From positions 1-27,927 of the forward strand of contig JABLUY010000359.1 of NCBI GenBank assembly GCA_013306675.1: a DNA stretch of 27,927 nt. The letters are read 5' to 3'. A model generated the notes under the pieces. It saw nothing but the letters and a program-made list of their open reading frames with translations, was not told the DNA's origin and ran no database searches. The translations under genes and the position numbers were made by a program. The DNA comes from Thraustochytrium sp. TN22 (lineage: Eukaryota; Sar; Bigyra; Thraustochytrida; Thraustochytriidae). Below are positions 27,132 to 27,927 of this stretch, one piece after another; the stretch's first letter is position 1, and each line of letters begins with the position of its first letter.

Positions 27132-27927
27132 ATGAATTTCTTCAAGACGATGCGCCGCAAGACGGGCGCCAACCCTGCCCGCGGAGAAGTTGATCGGGCA
27201 GGGCAAGCCAGCGCTGAGATGGAGCGCGCGCTGGCGCAGGCGGAGGCGGCGGAGGCGGCGGAGGGCAAGATGGTGACCGTCTTCTTGTCGCACAAGTGGG
27301 GCGAAGACAAGCATGGCCACGAACGCGTGAAGCGCGTCGCGCGCTACTTCCAGGCGCGCGTCGCGCAGCTCGGCATCAGCGTCATTCTCGACGAGAGTGA
27401 CCTGCAACACGACATCATTGACTTTATGGCCGACAATATCGATGACTGCAACGTCTTCGTGGCGTTCCTCTCCAAGGAGTACTACGACGCCGTCAATGGG
27501 GATAACAAGCGAGACAACTGCCGTCGGGAGTTCCGCTACGCTGTCCGCCTCAAGCCAGAGCGCATGCTTGCGGTCGTCATGGACTCCGCCATTCCGAAGC
27601 AGAATGAGTGGACCGGTGCTGTTGGCATGGTCTTCGAAACTAACCTATTCGTCGACTATTCCGGTGACGAGGACGCCCGGTTTGACGAGGCCATGGAAAA
27701 GCTCGCTCGCTTGATCCACGCCAAGGCCGGCCTCGGGTCGTCCAAGGAGGATGCTGCCACCACCAAGCCAACGCCGACGCAGACGCCGGCGCAGACGCAG
27801 ATGCAGACGCAGATGCAGCCCATCTTCCAGCTCGGCTACGACTTCCGCTTCGAAGGCCGCGCCAAGGCGCTAGAGTACCAGGCCGAGACCCGACTCTGGA
27901 TCCTCGGCGAGTTCGACGACTGGGCCA
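27132..27927 (+). CDS. TIR-domain protein, 5' part, probable TIR-STAND receptor (runs off the edge)
   Basis: The first 265 residues of a protein open to the window end. After a short basic and Ala/Glu-rich N-terminus, a TIR domain spans about 46-196: box 1 VTVFLSHKWGED (48-59), LDESDL (86-91), DDCNVFVAFLSKEYY (104-118) and DNCRREFRYA (128-137). Glu133 in the last motif lies where NAD-cleaving TIR domains keep their catalytic Glu, so NADase activity is plausible but unproven. A Thr/Gln/Pro linker (about 210-229, TQTPAQTQMQTQMQ) follows, then FRFEGRAKALEYQAETRLWI and LGEFDDW. That end resembles the R-x-W-x-x-x-x-F/I-x-x-W lead-in that sits just before the P-loop in many STAND/NACHT proteins; this part is inference. 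The start is an ATG in the context GAAGATG. Codon use is less strictly G/C-ending than in the neighbours (for example GTT, GAT, AAT, ATT), though the difference is modest. Confidence 0.85.
   Translation, partial: MNFFKTMRRKTGANPARGEVDRAGQASAEMERALAQAEAAEAAEGKMVTVFLSHKWGEDKHGHERVKRVARYFQARVAQLGISVILDESDLQHDIIDFMADNIDDCNVFVAFLSKEYYDAVNGDNKRDNCRREFRYAVRLKPERMLAVVMDSAIPKQNEWTGAVGMVFETNLFVDYSGDEDARFDEAMEKLARLIHAKAGLGSSKEDAATTKPTPTQTPAQTQMQTQMQPIFQLGYDFRFEGRAKALEYQAETRLWILGEFDDWA

Overview
The window looks like nuclear DNA of a GC-rich, intron-poor unicellular eukaryote. The recognisable products are eukaryotic (Beclin 1/Atg6, a class I sirtuin, an ABHD13/Bem46-type hydrolase, a J-domain co-chaperone). 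The genes lie one per transcript on both strands, with no operons and no Shine-Dalgarno pattern, and each reads through without a visible intron. Intron poverty, homopolymeric amino-acid tracts and GC-rich third codon positions fit a heterotrophic stramenopile such as a labyrinthulomycete, but that placement is inference; no marker gene here fixes the taxon.

Layout from left to right: GC-rich leader DNA; a TPR scaffold protein (+, 1057-2658); a membrane protein carrying a bacterial/phage-like beta domain (-, 3001-5268); an ABHD13-like serine hydrolase (+, 5980-7017); Beclin 1/Atg6 (+, 7846-9000) behind a 9-bp tandem repeat; a membrane-anchored metzincin protease with a PA domain (-, 9385-12009); an ankyrin-TPR-J-domain co-chaperone (+, 13793-16483); a 2.9-kb gene-poor interval with a strikingly AT-rich island (about 17930-18260) and a broken reading frame beside it; a sirtuin (+, 19392-20486); an unrecognised protein with a Thr-Gln repeat (-, 20554-22671); a tRNA-like Pol III unit (22959-23032); an unrecognised helical protein (+, 24260-25549); and the 5' part of a TIR-domain protein (+, from 27132) that runs off the right edge. 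Several neighbours are convergent with short 3' gaps (342, 384 and 67 bp), and divergent pairs share GC-rich upstream regions of 0.7-1.8 kb.

The genes do not form one pathway. Housekeeping themes are autophagy (Beclin), protein quality control (J-domain protein) and NAD-dependent deacylation (sirtuin). The items most likely to be new are the TIR protein, whose last visible residues resemble the lead-in to a STAND NTPase and so suggest an NLR-like immune or cell-death receptor; the membrane protein with a phage/bacterial-type GDLL domain; the AT-rich island; and the tRNA-like gene with perfect D and T arms but an acceptor stem that does not pair. Many long open frames opposite or beside the real genes are by-products of high GC and are left out. 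Start codons were placed at the first ATG in frame; longer frames upstream open only with non-ATG codons, except at the sirtuin, where an earlier ATG exists.
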